In this document: piece after piece, positions 1 through 6,379 of the stretch | How positions within the stretch are numbered: the stretch's first letter is position 1 | Layout of the letters: every line of letters begins with the position of its first letter | NCBI GenBank assembly: GCA_025350285.1 | Contig: JANXYE010000072.1 | Span: 1-19,610 of the forward strand | DNA length: 19,610 nt | Direction of reading: 5' to 3' | From: Chloroflexota bacterium | GTDB taxonomy: Bacteria > Chloroflexota > Dehalococcoidia > Tepidiformales > Tepidiformaceae | Notes under the pieces: generated by a model | The model's input: the letters and a program-made list of their open reading frames with translations, nothing else | The model's database searches: none | What the model was told of the DNA's origin: nothing | Program-made: the position numbers and the translations under genes

Positions 1-145
1 CGAGGGCCGCCGTCTCGGCGTTGTTCGCGGAGTCGATGTCGAGCAGGGCCACGTCGGCGCCCTCTTCCGCGAATGAGACCGCGATAGCGCGGCCGATGCC
101 GATGGCTGAACCGGTGACGATTCCAACTTTCCCTTCGAGCAGCAT
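1..145 (-). CDS. Short-chain dehydrogenase/reductase, N-terminal part (cut by window edge)
   Basis: The visible 48 codons begin MLLEGKVGIVTGSAIGIG, which contains the TGxxxGIG dinucleotide-binding motif of classical SDR oxidoreductases (residues about 10-17). This is followed by the first helix and by an ALLDID strand end whose acidic residues often set NAD over NADP preference. Such enzymes oxidise or reduce alcohols, ketones or hydroxyacyl-CoAs in the cytoplasm; the substrate cannot be read from this fragment. The start is supported by AAGGAG 7-8 nt upstream of the ATG. It lies 33 bp downstream of the P450-like gene on the same strand and is probably the third gene of that operon, so it may act on the alcohol made by the P450. 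The remainder lies outside the window. Confidence 0.88.
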   Translation of the reverse strand, partial: MLLEGKVGIVTGSAIGIGRAIAVSFAEEGADVALLDIDSANNAETAAL

Positions 146-178
146 GCGGTGACTCCTTCGAGGCGGTGGCCCCGGTGA

Positions 179-1525
179 TTAGAACGTGACGGGCAGTTCG
201 CGATAAAGGTGGAGGTCGCCTGGCCAGCGGCAGAACGGCTCGGGCCGTTCGGCGCCCGCGAGGCCGAGGCCGGGCAGCTCCGCAAGAATCAGGTTCGAAA
301 CCGCAACGGCTGCATCACGCGTAATCGCGTAGAGCGAGCGAGGGCGATCCTCTGGGACGGCCGGATAGCGCGAGGGACGGCCAGGTCCGAAGGCGATGCC
401 GGCGGGGAGCCCATCGGCGCGGTACTGCCCGCGAGGCTCGCGGTAGCAGAGGTCCTTGCGGCGCACGTCGAAGCGATCCGGGTCGTCGAAGATCGCCGCG
501 TCCCGGTTTCCGGAGGCGCCGGAACAGACGACCAAGCCGCCTTCTGGGATCAGGCGACCGAAGCGTTCCACTTCCTGGCGCGCGAAGCGTTTCGCCGTGA
601 GTACAGGCGTCGTATGGCGGAGCCCCTCCTGCCAGGCCCGTTTCGCGAGCGACGGGTCGCCGCGGATGTCCGCGAGCTGCTCCGGGTTTGAGAGCAGCAA
701 TCCCCACATGTTGATCAACGAGCCACGGAGCGTGTCGCCGTCGCCTTCGAGGAGGGTCGCGACCACATCTTCGGCGGTCGCGGGCCCAGATTCGAGTTCG
801 CCTGAGGCAAGGGCCGAGAGGAGGTCATCGCGGGGGACGGCCCGCCGTGCATCGAGCAGCGGCGCGAAATAGGTGGATAGCCGGGCGATAGCGTCCTTGC
901 CATCCTGTTCGCGCGACGGATGCCAGTGCCAGCCTTCCATCATGGCCCGGTAGCGCCGGGCGAACGTGTCCCAATCGTCGCGGGGCAGGCCGAGCACCGC
1001 CGCCAGCAGGTACGTATCGAGACGGTCGAAAACGCCTGTGGCGAGGTCGGGGGCGCCCGCGCGCTTCAACCCCGCGATGAGTTCTTCAGCAATCGGGACG
1101 ACGTGCCGATCGATGCCGCTAGCGAAGGCCCAGAGCACCGGGAGTTCTTCGCGGAGATCGCGGCCGAAACCGGGCATGCCATAGAACCACGCCTTCGCGC
1201 GGGTCTCGAAGTTGGCGTCATCCACAAAGATGGAGGTGACGTCGTTGTACAGGGTGACCCAATCGCAGTTCCCTACCCAGTCCCGGTAGAACGGGTAGTT
1301 TTCGCGCATGAGCTTCAGCGCGGGGTACGGGTCACGCAGGAATTCCGGCTTCAAGAACACGCGGGCGTTGATCAGATAGGTGGATTCCTTGACGCGCTGC
1401 CGCTGATAGACCTCGTAGGAGCGGTAAAAGCCGCCGCGACCGCCGAGGCTGGCGCGGATCTCGACGCCGTTGCGGCCCGGAGCGGTGCCGGGAAGCTGCA
1501 TCAGTTCGGTCTTGGTCGCCATCAT
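179..1525 (-). CDS. Cytochrome P450 homologue lacking the heme-ligand cysteine (probable pseudoenzyme)
   Basis: The 448-residue product has P450 fold landmarks: an I-helix segment with GDGDT followed by LRGSLINMWGLLLSNPEQ, a K-helix ExxR (EGLR), and a meander with FDDPDRFDVRR. The heme loop reads FGPGRPSRYPA, where FxxGxxxCxG is expected, so Arg (about residue 386, codon CGC) replaces the thiolate Cys and Pro the following Gly. About ten extra residues follow before helix L. The C-helix H/WxxxR that holds a heme propionate is also not seen. The neighbouring P450 has all these features. The reading frame is full length and open, so this is not simple decay. Family precedent: cysteine-less P450 homologues such as EryCII and DesVIII act as activating partners of glycosyltransferases; an auxiliary role here is inference. 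Possible starts are GTG 1528, ATG 1525 and ATG 1522; GGAG spacing favours 1525. The gene starts 16-20 bp after the upstream P450 gene ends. Confidence 0.85.
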   Translation of the reverse strand: MMATKTELMQLPGTAPGRNGVEIRASLGGRGGFYRSYEVYQRQRVKESTYLINARVFLKPEFLRDPYPALKLMRENYPFYRDWVGNCDWVTLYNDVTSIFVDDANFETRAKAWFYGMPGFGRDLREELPVLWAFASGIDRHVVPIAEELIAGLKRAGAPDLATGVFDRLDTYLLAAVLGLPRDDWDTFARRYRAMMEGWHWHPSREQDGKDAIARLSTYFAPLLDARRAVPRDDLLSALASGELESGPATAEDVVATLLEGDGDTLRGSLINMWGLLLSNPEQLADIRGDPSLAKRAWQEGLRHTTPVLTAKRFARQEVERFGRLIPEGGLVVCSGASGNRDAAIFDDPDRFDVRRKDLCYREPRGQYRADGLPAGIAFGPGRPSRYPAVPEDRPRSLYAITRDAAVAVSNLILAELPGLGLAGAERPEPFCRWPGDLHLYRELPVTF

Positions 1526-1544
1526 CACCCCACTCCGCGCCGGC

Positions 1545-2930
1545 CTAGGCGTCGAAATCGATCCAGAGTTCCCGGATCGCCCCGCCGCCGATAGGCGCGA
1601 GGGTCACCCCATTGATGTCCTTCGGCATGCGATCGAGGTTCATCCGAGTATTCTTCAGGTGCTTGAGCAGCACTTCTGAGCCAAGAATGGACTCTTGCAG
1701 CGAGATCCAGGCGCCCGGACAGAGATGCGGGCCAACGCCGAAGGCCATGTGGCTGTGCTTGCCCTCAGCGTCGTAGCCGTTGCGAATGAGCTTCCCTGTG
1801 TAGAGGTCGTCGCGGAAGATGTCGAACCGTTCGGGCTCTTTGAAGACGCGGTCGTCGTGGTTCGCGGAGAAGTCCACGCAGTTCACGAGCGACCCGCCAG
1901 GGATGGTTACGCCCCGCATCGTGATGTCGTAGCTCGTATGGCGCGGCTGGCCACCAATCGAGGACGAGTGGCGGAGCGTTTCGTGGATCGCCTGCTGGAA
2001 GAGTGAAGGGTCGGCCCGCACCGCCGCGAACTGCTCCGGGTGCGAGAGCAACAAGTACCACATGTTGAGGATCGCGCCGCGCGTCGTCTCGCCCCCGCCG
2101 CCGACGATGAGCGCGATGTTCGACGTGACTTCTTCGACCGAGAGCCAGTCGCCGTCGATCTGGGTGCGGCTGAGCTTCGAGATGATGTCCTCGCCCATGC
2201 TGTTGCCATCGTTGTCGCAGAGGAAGGTGGGGTTGGCCCGGCGTTCGACGACGAGGCCGGCAACGTAGTCTTCCAAGTCCTGCCGCGCCTCAAGGCCCTG
2301 GCGAGCGGTCTCCGAGCCGCCGAGACCGGTCATCATCGAGTAGTACCAGTAGAAGAACTTGTCCTGCGCTTCTTCGGGGAAGCCGAGCACCTGGCAGACG
2401 ACGCGGATGGGAAACTCGTTGGCGAACGCTTTGCCGAGTTCGACGGTGCGACGTCCCGCGGTGTTTTCTGTAGCCATCTCATCCGCGCCGGAGCCGGAGA
2501 AGCGGATGATCATCTCGCTCGCAAGACGCTCAATCGCTGGGATGCGGGCGTTCAACGAGTTACCGACGAGGTGCTGGCCATAGAGGTTGCGGCGGCGACG
2601 GTGCTCGACGCCGCTCAGTTCGAGCTGCGTGTTGCCCAGAACCGGGTTGGAGGCGCCTTTCGGGATGGTGTTGAAGCCCTCGTCGTCCATGTACGCCGTG
2701 GTTATGTCATCGTAACGGGTAAGGTAGAAGCAGTTATGTAGCTTATCGTGATAAACGGGGTAGTGGTCCCGGAGGATTCGGTAGTAGGGGTAGGGGTTTC
2801 GGGCGAATTCCCGCGAATCGAAGATGCGCGGGTCAAAAAGCGGCTTGCCATCGGGCGCGCGGCCCATATCGTAGGCCTCGCCAATCGGCATGAGCGGAAT
2901 GTCGGTCCTCTCGATGATCGCGGTAGGCAT
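1545..2930 (-). CDS. Cytochrome P450 monooxygenase (canonical)
   Basis: This soluble bacterial P450 of 461 residues inserts one oxygen atom from O2 into an organic substrate, using electrons from a ferredoxin/reductase pair not encoded in this window. Visible motifs are the C-helix HxxxR in VEHRRRRN, the I-helix oxygen-activating GGGGETT, the K-helix ETLR (ExxR), and the heme loop FGVGPHLCPG with ligand Cys at about residue 404. There is no N-terminal membrane anchor, as expected for a class I bacterial enzyme. GAGGAG lies about 5-6 nt before the ATG. It is the first gene of a minus-strand set with a cysteine-less paralogue and an SDR. The two P450s share similar N-terminal layout and I-helix neighbourhoods, suggesting tandem duplication and divergence. 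The substrate is unknown; hydrocarbon, fatty-acid, terpenoid or steroid hydroxylation would all fit. Confidence 0.95.
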   Translation of the reverse strand: MPTAIIERTDIPLMPIGEAYDMGRAPDGKPLFDPRIFDSREFARNPYPYYRILRDHYPVYHDKLHNCFYLTRYDDITTAYMDDEGFNTIPKGASNPVLGNTQLELSGVEHRRRRNLYGQHLVGNSLNARIPAIERLASEMIIRFSGSGADEMATENTAGRRTVELGKAFANEFPIRVVCQVLGFPEEAQDKFFYWYYSMMTGLGGSETARQGLEARQDLEDYVAGLVVERRANPTFLCDNDGNSMGEDIISKLSRTQIDGDWLSVEEVTSNIALIVGGGGETTRGAILNMWYLLLSHPEQFAAVRADPSLFQQAIHETLRHSSSIGGQPRHTSYDITMRGVTIPGGSLVNCVDFSANHDDRVFKEPERFDIFRDDLYTGKLIRNGYDAEGKHSHMAFGVGPHLCPGAWISLQESILGSEVLLKHLKNTRMNLDRMPKDINGVTLAPIGGGAIRELWIDFDA

Positions 2931-3007
2931 AAGGGCTCCTCAGGCGGTGGCTGGCCGAACGGTCGAAAAACTGGCCACCTGTCCGAAGATTCTAGCGGGT
3001 TGGTGCG

Positions 3008-3523
3008 TCACTCCGCGAGTGCCCGGGTCATAGCTTCTATCTGGTCCGCGTGGGCGAGGCAGTGGACGCGGATCGTGAGGAACCATTCGCGCCAGTTGAG
3101 CGCGCCGAGGAACGGGTGCGGCCAGGTGATTTCGAGGAAGTGACGCGCGGGCAACTCCATGACGAGATCGGAAACGCTGTCAAGGTAGGTCGCGTGTTCG
3201 AGGAGGGCCTGGTCACGGTCGGCGGGAACCGGGGGCGGGGGAGCCGCGGGGAGAGTCCCGGTGGCGGCGACGCCTCGGCAACGGCTGGCTGTGCCCCGGT
3301 TGATGTCGATGACGTGCTGAAGGCAGAAGAGCGGCGACCACTCTTCGCCCGGCGGGGTGAGCGTCAGGTGGGCGGCGGGAACGGCGCGGGCGGCGGCTTC
3401 GAGGCGGGCCACGCCCTCCTGGACTCGCTGGACGAGCTGGGCGGTCGTCCACTCGGCCGACTTGCGCCGGACGTAACTGAGGATCACGTCACCTGAGCCT
3501 TCGGGGATGGTGAGTTCGGTCAT
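3008..3523 (-). CDS. DinB-like four-helix-bundle protein
   Basis: The product of 171 residues resembles the DinB/YfiT-like superfamily. An N-terminal helix holds WTTAQLVQRVQEGVARLEAA. It is followed by a WSPLFCLQHVIDIN segment with the first metal-type His, and a C-terminal NWREWFLTIRVHCLAHADQIEAM helix with further His residues. Members are small cytoplasmic metal-binding bundles, often thiol-dependent transferases (mycothiol or bacillithiol types) or of unknown role; nothing here fixes the reaction. A longer frame begins at 3574, but GGAGG sits 5-6 nt before the ATG at 3523 and the extra 17 residues look non-conserved, so 3523 is preferred. It is 77 bp upstream of the P450 operon on the same strand and divergent from the acyl-CoA dehydrogenase gene. 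Confidence 0.75.
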   Translation of the reverse strand: MTELTIPEGSGDVILSYVRRKSAEWTTAQLVQRVQEGVARLEAAARAVPAAHLTLTPPGEEWSPLFCLQHVIDINRGTASRCRGVAATGTLPAAPPPPVPADRDQALLEHATYLDSVSDLVMELPARHFLEITWPHPFLGALNWREWFLTIRVHCLAHADQIEAMTRALAE

Positions 3524-3682
3524 GGGATCCTCCAGATTGGTGGCGTGTACGGCGGTCCAGGATGGTTGCGGCACGTGTATTCTCTACTGATGGGTATCCG
3601 AGTGGCGAGTAACCTGGGCAGCGGGTGATCCGCAACGCAGCCGCGCTAGCGAACCTGGCCGCGCCACGGGACAAGTTCGCTC

Positions 3683-3688
3683 TATGCT
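3683..3688 (+). promoter_or_regulatory. Candidate -10 box for a leaderless acyl-CoA dehydrogenase transcript
   Basis: TATGCT lies 6 nt before the GTG start codon, placing the expected transcription start on or next to that codon. No good -35 hexamer and no ribosome binding site are visible. The same geometry (TATACT, 6 nt, GTG) occurs at polA in this window. Confidence 0.45.
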
Positions 3689-3694
3689 ACGTTC

Positions 3695-4834
3695 GTGATT
3701 CTCAACGAGGCCCAGCGTCTGGTCCGCGACATGGCGCGCTCCTTCGCGCGCGAACGGCTCTGGCCCGGCGCCGGCGAGCGCGACCGCCGAGGCGAGCCGC
3801 CGCTGGAGCTGCTCGCGGAAATGGGGAAACTCGGGCTGCTCGGGATGTGCGTGCCGGAGGAGTGGGACGGCTCGGGTACGGACTTCCTCTCGTATGTCCT
3901 GGCCATCGAAGAGATCGCGGCTGGTGATGGCGCTATCTCAACGATCATGTCCGTGAACAACTCGCCCGTTTGTGCGGCCATCCAGGCCTATGGGACCGCG
4001 GACCAGAAGGCGCGGTTCCTCCAGCCGCTAGCGCGAGGTCAGATGATCGGCGCGTTCGCGCTGACGGAGCCGCAGGCGGGGTCGGATGCGGGCGCGGTCC
4101 AAACTCGGGCACGTGACGAGGGCGACCGTTTCGTCATCAACGGGACGAAGCAGTTCATCACCTCCGGCTCGATTGCGGGCTGCGCACTGGTGTTCGCCGT
4201 GACGGACCCGGACCTTGGGCGAAGAGGAATGTCGTGCTTCATCGTGCCGACGGACGCACCCGGGTACCAGGTGGCGCACGTTGAATCGAAGCTCGGACAG
4301 CGGAGCAGCGACACCTGCCAGCTCGCGTTCGATAACGTGGCCGTTGGGCCGGAGCTGATGCTGGGAGGCCGAGGAGATGGTTACCGGATTGGGCTCGCGA
4401 ACCTGGAGTCCGGGCGGATCGGCATTGGCGCACAGGCCGTTGGGATGGCGCGCTCCGCCTTCGAATGCGCGCTGAGCTACGCCGGCGAGCGGGAGACTTT
4501 CGGGAAGCCGATCATCGAACACCAGGCCGTGGCGTTCAGGCTGGCCGACATGGCAACGCAACTCGAAGCGGCGCGCGGCCTCGTCCACAACGCCGCGGCC
4601 CTGAAGGACGCCGGCGAACCGTGCCTGAAGGAGGCGAGCATGGCCAAGCTGTTCGCGAGCGAGATGGCGGAAGGCGTTTGCTCGGACGCCATTCAGGTGC
4701 ACGGCGGGTACGGCTATGTGTCCGACTTCCCGGTGGAGCGCATCTATCGGGACGTGCGCGTCTGCCAGATTTACGAGGGGACGAGCGATGTGCAGCGGAT
4801 CGTGATCAGCCGGGCGCTGGGGGCAAGGAGTTGA
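3695..4834 (+). CDS. Acyl-CoA dehydrogenase
   Basis: This FAD flavoenzyme of 379 residues performs alpha,beta-dehydrogenation of an acyl-CoA, passing electrons to electron-transfer flavoprotein. The sequence shows the all-helical N-terminal domain, the FAD-contact stretch GAFALTEPQAGSDAGA (about residues 115-130), the middle beta-barrel, and the C-terminal domain ending QVHGGYGYVSDFPVERIYRD then CQIYEGTSDVQR. The Glu of YEGTS is the catalytic base position of short/medium/branched-chain members. Length is normal for the family. Start: GTG 3695 gives the expected N-terminus (LNEAQRLVRDMARSFARE). No Shine-Dalgarno precedes it, but TATGCT lies exactly 6 nt upstream, as if the transcript were leaderless. 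Chain-length preference cannot be told. It may feed beta-oxidation of the storage lipids handled further along the window. Confidence 0.95.
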   Translation: MILNEAQRLVRDMARSFARERLWPGAGERDRRGEPPLELLAEMGKLGLLGMCVPEEWDGSGTDFLSYVLAIEEIAAGDGAISTIMSVNNSPVCAAIQAYGTADQKARFLQPLARGQMIGAFALTEPQAGSDAGAVQTRARDEGDRFVINGTKQFITSGSIAGCALVFAVTDPDLGRRGMSCFIVPTDAPGYQVAHVESKLGQRSSDTCQLAFDNVAVGPELMLGGRGDGYRIGLANLESGRIGIGAQAVGMARSAFECALSYAGERETFGKPIIEHQAVAFRLADMATQLEAARGLVHNAAALKDAGEPCLKEASMAKLFASEMAEGVCSDAIQVHGGYGYVSDFPVERIYRDVRVCQIYEGTSDVQRIVISRALGARS

Positions 4835-4840
4835 ATCACT

Positions 4841-4912
4841 CTGGCGACTGAGCTTCTCCGGCCGATTCGAACAACACATCCGGGCGAAATCCTCGCCGAA
4901 GAACTGGGATAG
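4841..4912 (+). pseudogene. HigA/VapI-type antitoxin N-terminal remnant
   Basis: Directly after the acyl-CoA dehydrogenase stop, the frame reads ATELLRPIRTTHPGEILAEE then LG and a TAG stop. The HPGEIL(x)EEL block is the characteristic opening of HigA-family (HTH_3/VapI) antitoxins, which normally continue for about 80-100 residues with a helix-turn-helix. Here only 23 codons remain, the likely original ATG is CTG, and no HTH continuation was found in any frame up to the aldo/keto reductase gene. No HigB-type toxin gene is adjacent. This looks like the stub of a deleted toxin-antitoxin locus. A functional microprotein or chance resemblance cannot be excluded given the short length. Confidence 0.5.
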
Positions 4913-4991
4913 CGGCCGCGGCGAGCGGGTGCGCCGCGAGCGTTCGCTCAGTACACTCACGGGCATTCAGTTCAATTCAGGAGTAGCCGCG

Positions 4992-6005
4992 ATGGCGATG
5001 GAAATCCGCCCGCTGGGGCGTACCGGGGTCAAGGTTTCGAGCCTCACGCTCGGATGCATGATGTTTGGCGGGAAGACGGCGCCCGGCGATTCGTACGACA
5101 TCATCGACCGCTCGCTCGACGCGGGAATCAACTTTCTCGATACGGCGAACGTCTATTCGATCGGGCGCAGTGAAGAAGTGACGGGCGAGGCCCTGAAGCG
5201 GAACGGCAGGCGCCACGAAGTTGTCCTGGCGACGAAAGTGCACGGGAAGATGGGCGAGGGCCCGAACCAACTGGGCAACAGCCGCCGGCACATCATCGAA
5301 CAGTGCGAACAGAGCCTGCGGCGGCTCCAAACGGACTACATCGACCTCTATCAGATTCACCGCCCGGAGCCCGGGATCCCAATCGATGAGACGCTGCGCG
5401 CCCTGGACGATCTCGTCCGCTCGGGCAAGGTGCGCTACATCGGTACATCGACTTACGCGGCCTGGCAGCTCGTTGAGTCGCTCTGGGTTTCGAAGGAGTA
5501 CAACCTCAACCGATTCGTCTGCGAACAGCCGCCGTATCACCTGCTGGATCGGCGGATCGAGCGCGAATTAGTCCCGATGGCGCAAACCTACGGGTTCGGC
5601 GTTATCCCCTGGAGCCCGCTGGCTGGCGGCATGCTGACCGGGAAGTACCGCCGCGGCCAGGAGCCGCCAGAGGATTCGCGCTGGGCGGCCTATGCGAACA
5701 ACCCCGCGATGCGCCGGCGGATGAGCGACGCGATGTACGACGCCGTCGAGCCGCTGGAAGAACTGGCGAAAGAGAAAGGCGTCACGCTCTCGCAGTTCGC
5801 ACTGGCCTGGTGCATGTCCCAGCCAGGGATCACCAGCCCGATCATCGGGCCCCGCACAATGGACCAGCTCGTGGACAACCTCAAGGCTGTGGACGTCGAG
5901 ATCACGCCCGCGGACATGAAGGCGGTCGACCATATCGTGCGGCCGGGGACGCACGTCTCGGCCTATTACGAAGCGGAGTTCGGGCCACATCCGTTTCGCG
6001 TGTAG
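4992..6005 (+). CDS. Aldo/keto reductase
   Basis: This NADPH-dependent TIM-barrel oxidoreductase of 337 residues resembles the YajO/voltage-gated-potassium-channel-beta-like branch of the AKR superfamily. The catalytic tetrad is readable: Asp and Tyr in NFLDTANVYS, Lys in VVLATKVHG, and His in DLYQIHRPEP. The C-terminal cofactor region (ITSPIIGPRTMDQLVDNLKA) is typical for the family. These enzymes reduce aldehydes, ketones or quinone-like compounds in the cytosol; the natural substrate is unknown. The frame is open from 4929, but AGGAG at 4979-4983 is 8 nt before ATG 4992 and family proteins begin close to this point (MEIRPLGRTGVKVSSL). It is 157 bp downstream of the acyl-CoA dehydrogenase gene, so co-transcription is possible but not shown. 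Confidence 0.93.
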   Translation: MAMEIRPLGRTGVKVSSLTLGCMMFGGKTAPGDSYDIIDRSLDAGINFLDTANVYSIGRSEEVTGEALKRNGRRHEVVLATKVHGKMGEGPNQLGNSRRHIIEQCEQSLRRLQTDYIDLYQIHRPEPGIPIDETLRALDDLVRSGKVRYIGTSTYAAWQLVESLWVSKEYNLNRFVCEQPPYHLLDRRIERELVPMAQTYGFGVIPWSPLAGGMLTGKYRRGQEPPEDSRWAAYANNPAMRRRMSDAMYDAVEPLEELAKEKGVTLSQFALAWCMSQPGITSPIIGPRTMDQLVDNLKAVDVEITPADMKAVDHIVRPGTHVSAYYEAEFGPHPFRV

Positions 6006-6191
6006 CAGGCATTTGGGCGCGCGGGAAGCTGAGTGCGAAAGCAATGCAGGTTTGCTGCTCGCGCGGCCGCGTTAAAGATCCTGGCGGTCGGCCAGAGCCC
6101 GAAGACGGAGTTCTTCTGGTTCGAAACGACAGCGACCGCTGGCGAAGGGAGGCAGGTCTCGGCGATGCGGATGCTGCCGCGGTTCATGAAG

Positions 6192-6216
6192 GGGAGTTCC
6201 GAACTCTGGGCATAGG
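6192..6216 (+). repeat. Imperfect 25-bp direct repeat, copy 1
   Basis: The repeat starts GGGAGTTCCGAACT and ends with a GGGC-TAGG block; 21 of 25 positions match the copy 85 bp downstream. The core GAGTTC-C-GAACTC at 6194-6206 is a perfect inverted repeat around one base. Confidence 0.6.
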
Positions 6217-6276
6217 AGCGGGCGCCGGGCGTGTCGGGCTCGCAACCGCCGCTTGCTGTCGCGCGCGGTACTGAGT

Positions 6277-6301
6277 GGGAGTTCGGAACTTCGGGCGTAG
6301 G
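6277..6301 (+). repeat. Imperfect 25-bp direct repeat, copy 2
   Basis: The second copy starts GGGAGTTCGGAACT and ends with the same GGGC-TAGG block. Its core AGTTC-G-GAACT keeps the inverted symmetry although the central base differs from copy 1. The meaning is unknown; it could be part of a dispersed intergenic repeat or a pair of protein-binding sites. Confidence 0.6.
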
Positions 6302-6357
6302 CGGACCGTGCTACGGGCGTTTGGGCAGGGGGCCCCCCGAGCATCGGTAGAGCCGAG

Positions 6358-6379
6358 CCGGTAGCGGCACCGCTACCGG
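6358..6379. terminator. Stem-loop at the end of the WS/DGAT gene
   Basis: A perfect 9-bp stem (CCGGTAGCG / CGCTACCGG) closes a GCAC loop. The minus-strand stop codon (6375-6373) is inside the stem. No T-tract follows on either strand, so it is not a classical intrinsic terminator. It may end or protect transcripts of the two convergent genes. Confidence 0.5.

Larger units (their letters stand above)
6006..6372. other. Gene-free spacer between convergent genes
   Basis: This 367-bp stretch lies between the ends of the aldo/keto reductase and WS/DGAT genes. Open frames in it (for example 6033-6215 plus, 5966-6187 minus) have no ribosome binding site and no recognisable family. It contains a 25-bp imperfect direct repeat with palindromic cores, a GGGGGCCCCC palindrome at 6328-6337 and the terminal stem-loop at 6358-6379. 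Confidence 0.6.

Noticed and set aside
2946..2979. GGTGGC...GCCACC inverted repeat with repeated CTGGCC upstream of the P450 operon
   Set aside because: It has only 6-bp arms with a 22-nt gap and competing pairings; no basis to call an operator or terminator.
4028..4966. 312-codon frame opposite the acyl-CoA dehydrogenase gene
   Set aside because: It is antisense to a motif-complete gene, and its composition is that of a reverse reading.
6033..6215. 60-codon frame in the spacer (product ending PRFMKGSSELWA)
   Set aside because: There is no ribosome binding site, no recognised family, and it overlaps the direct repeat; too weak to call a gene.
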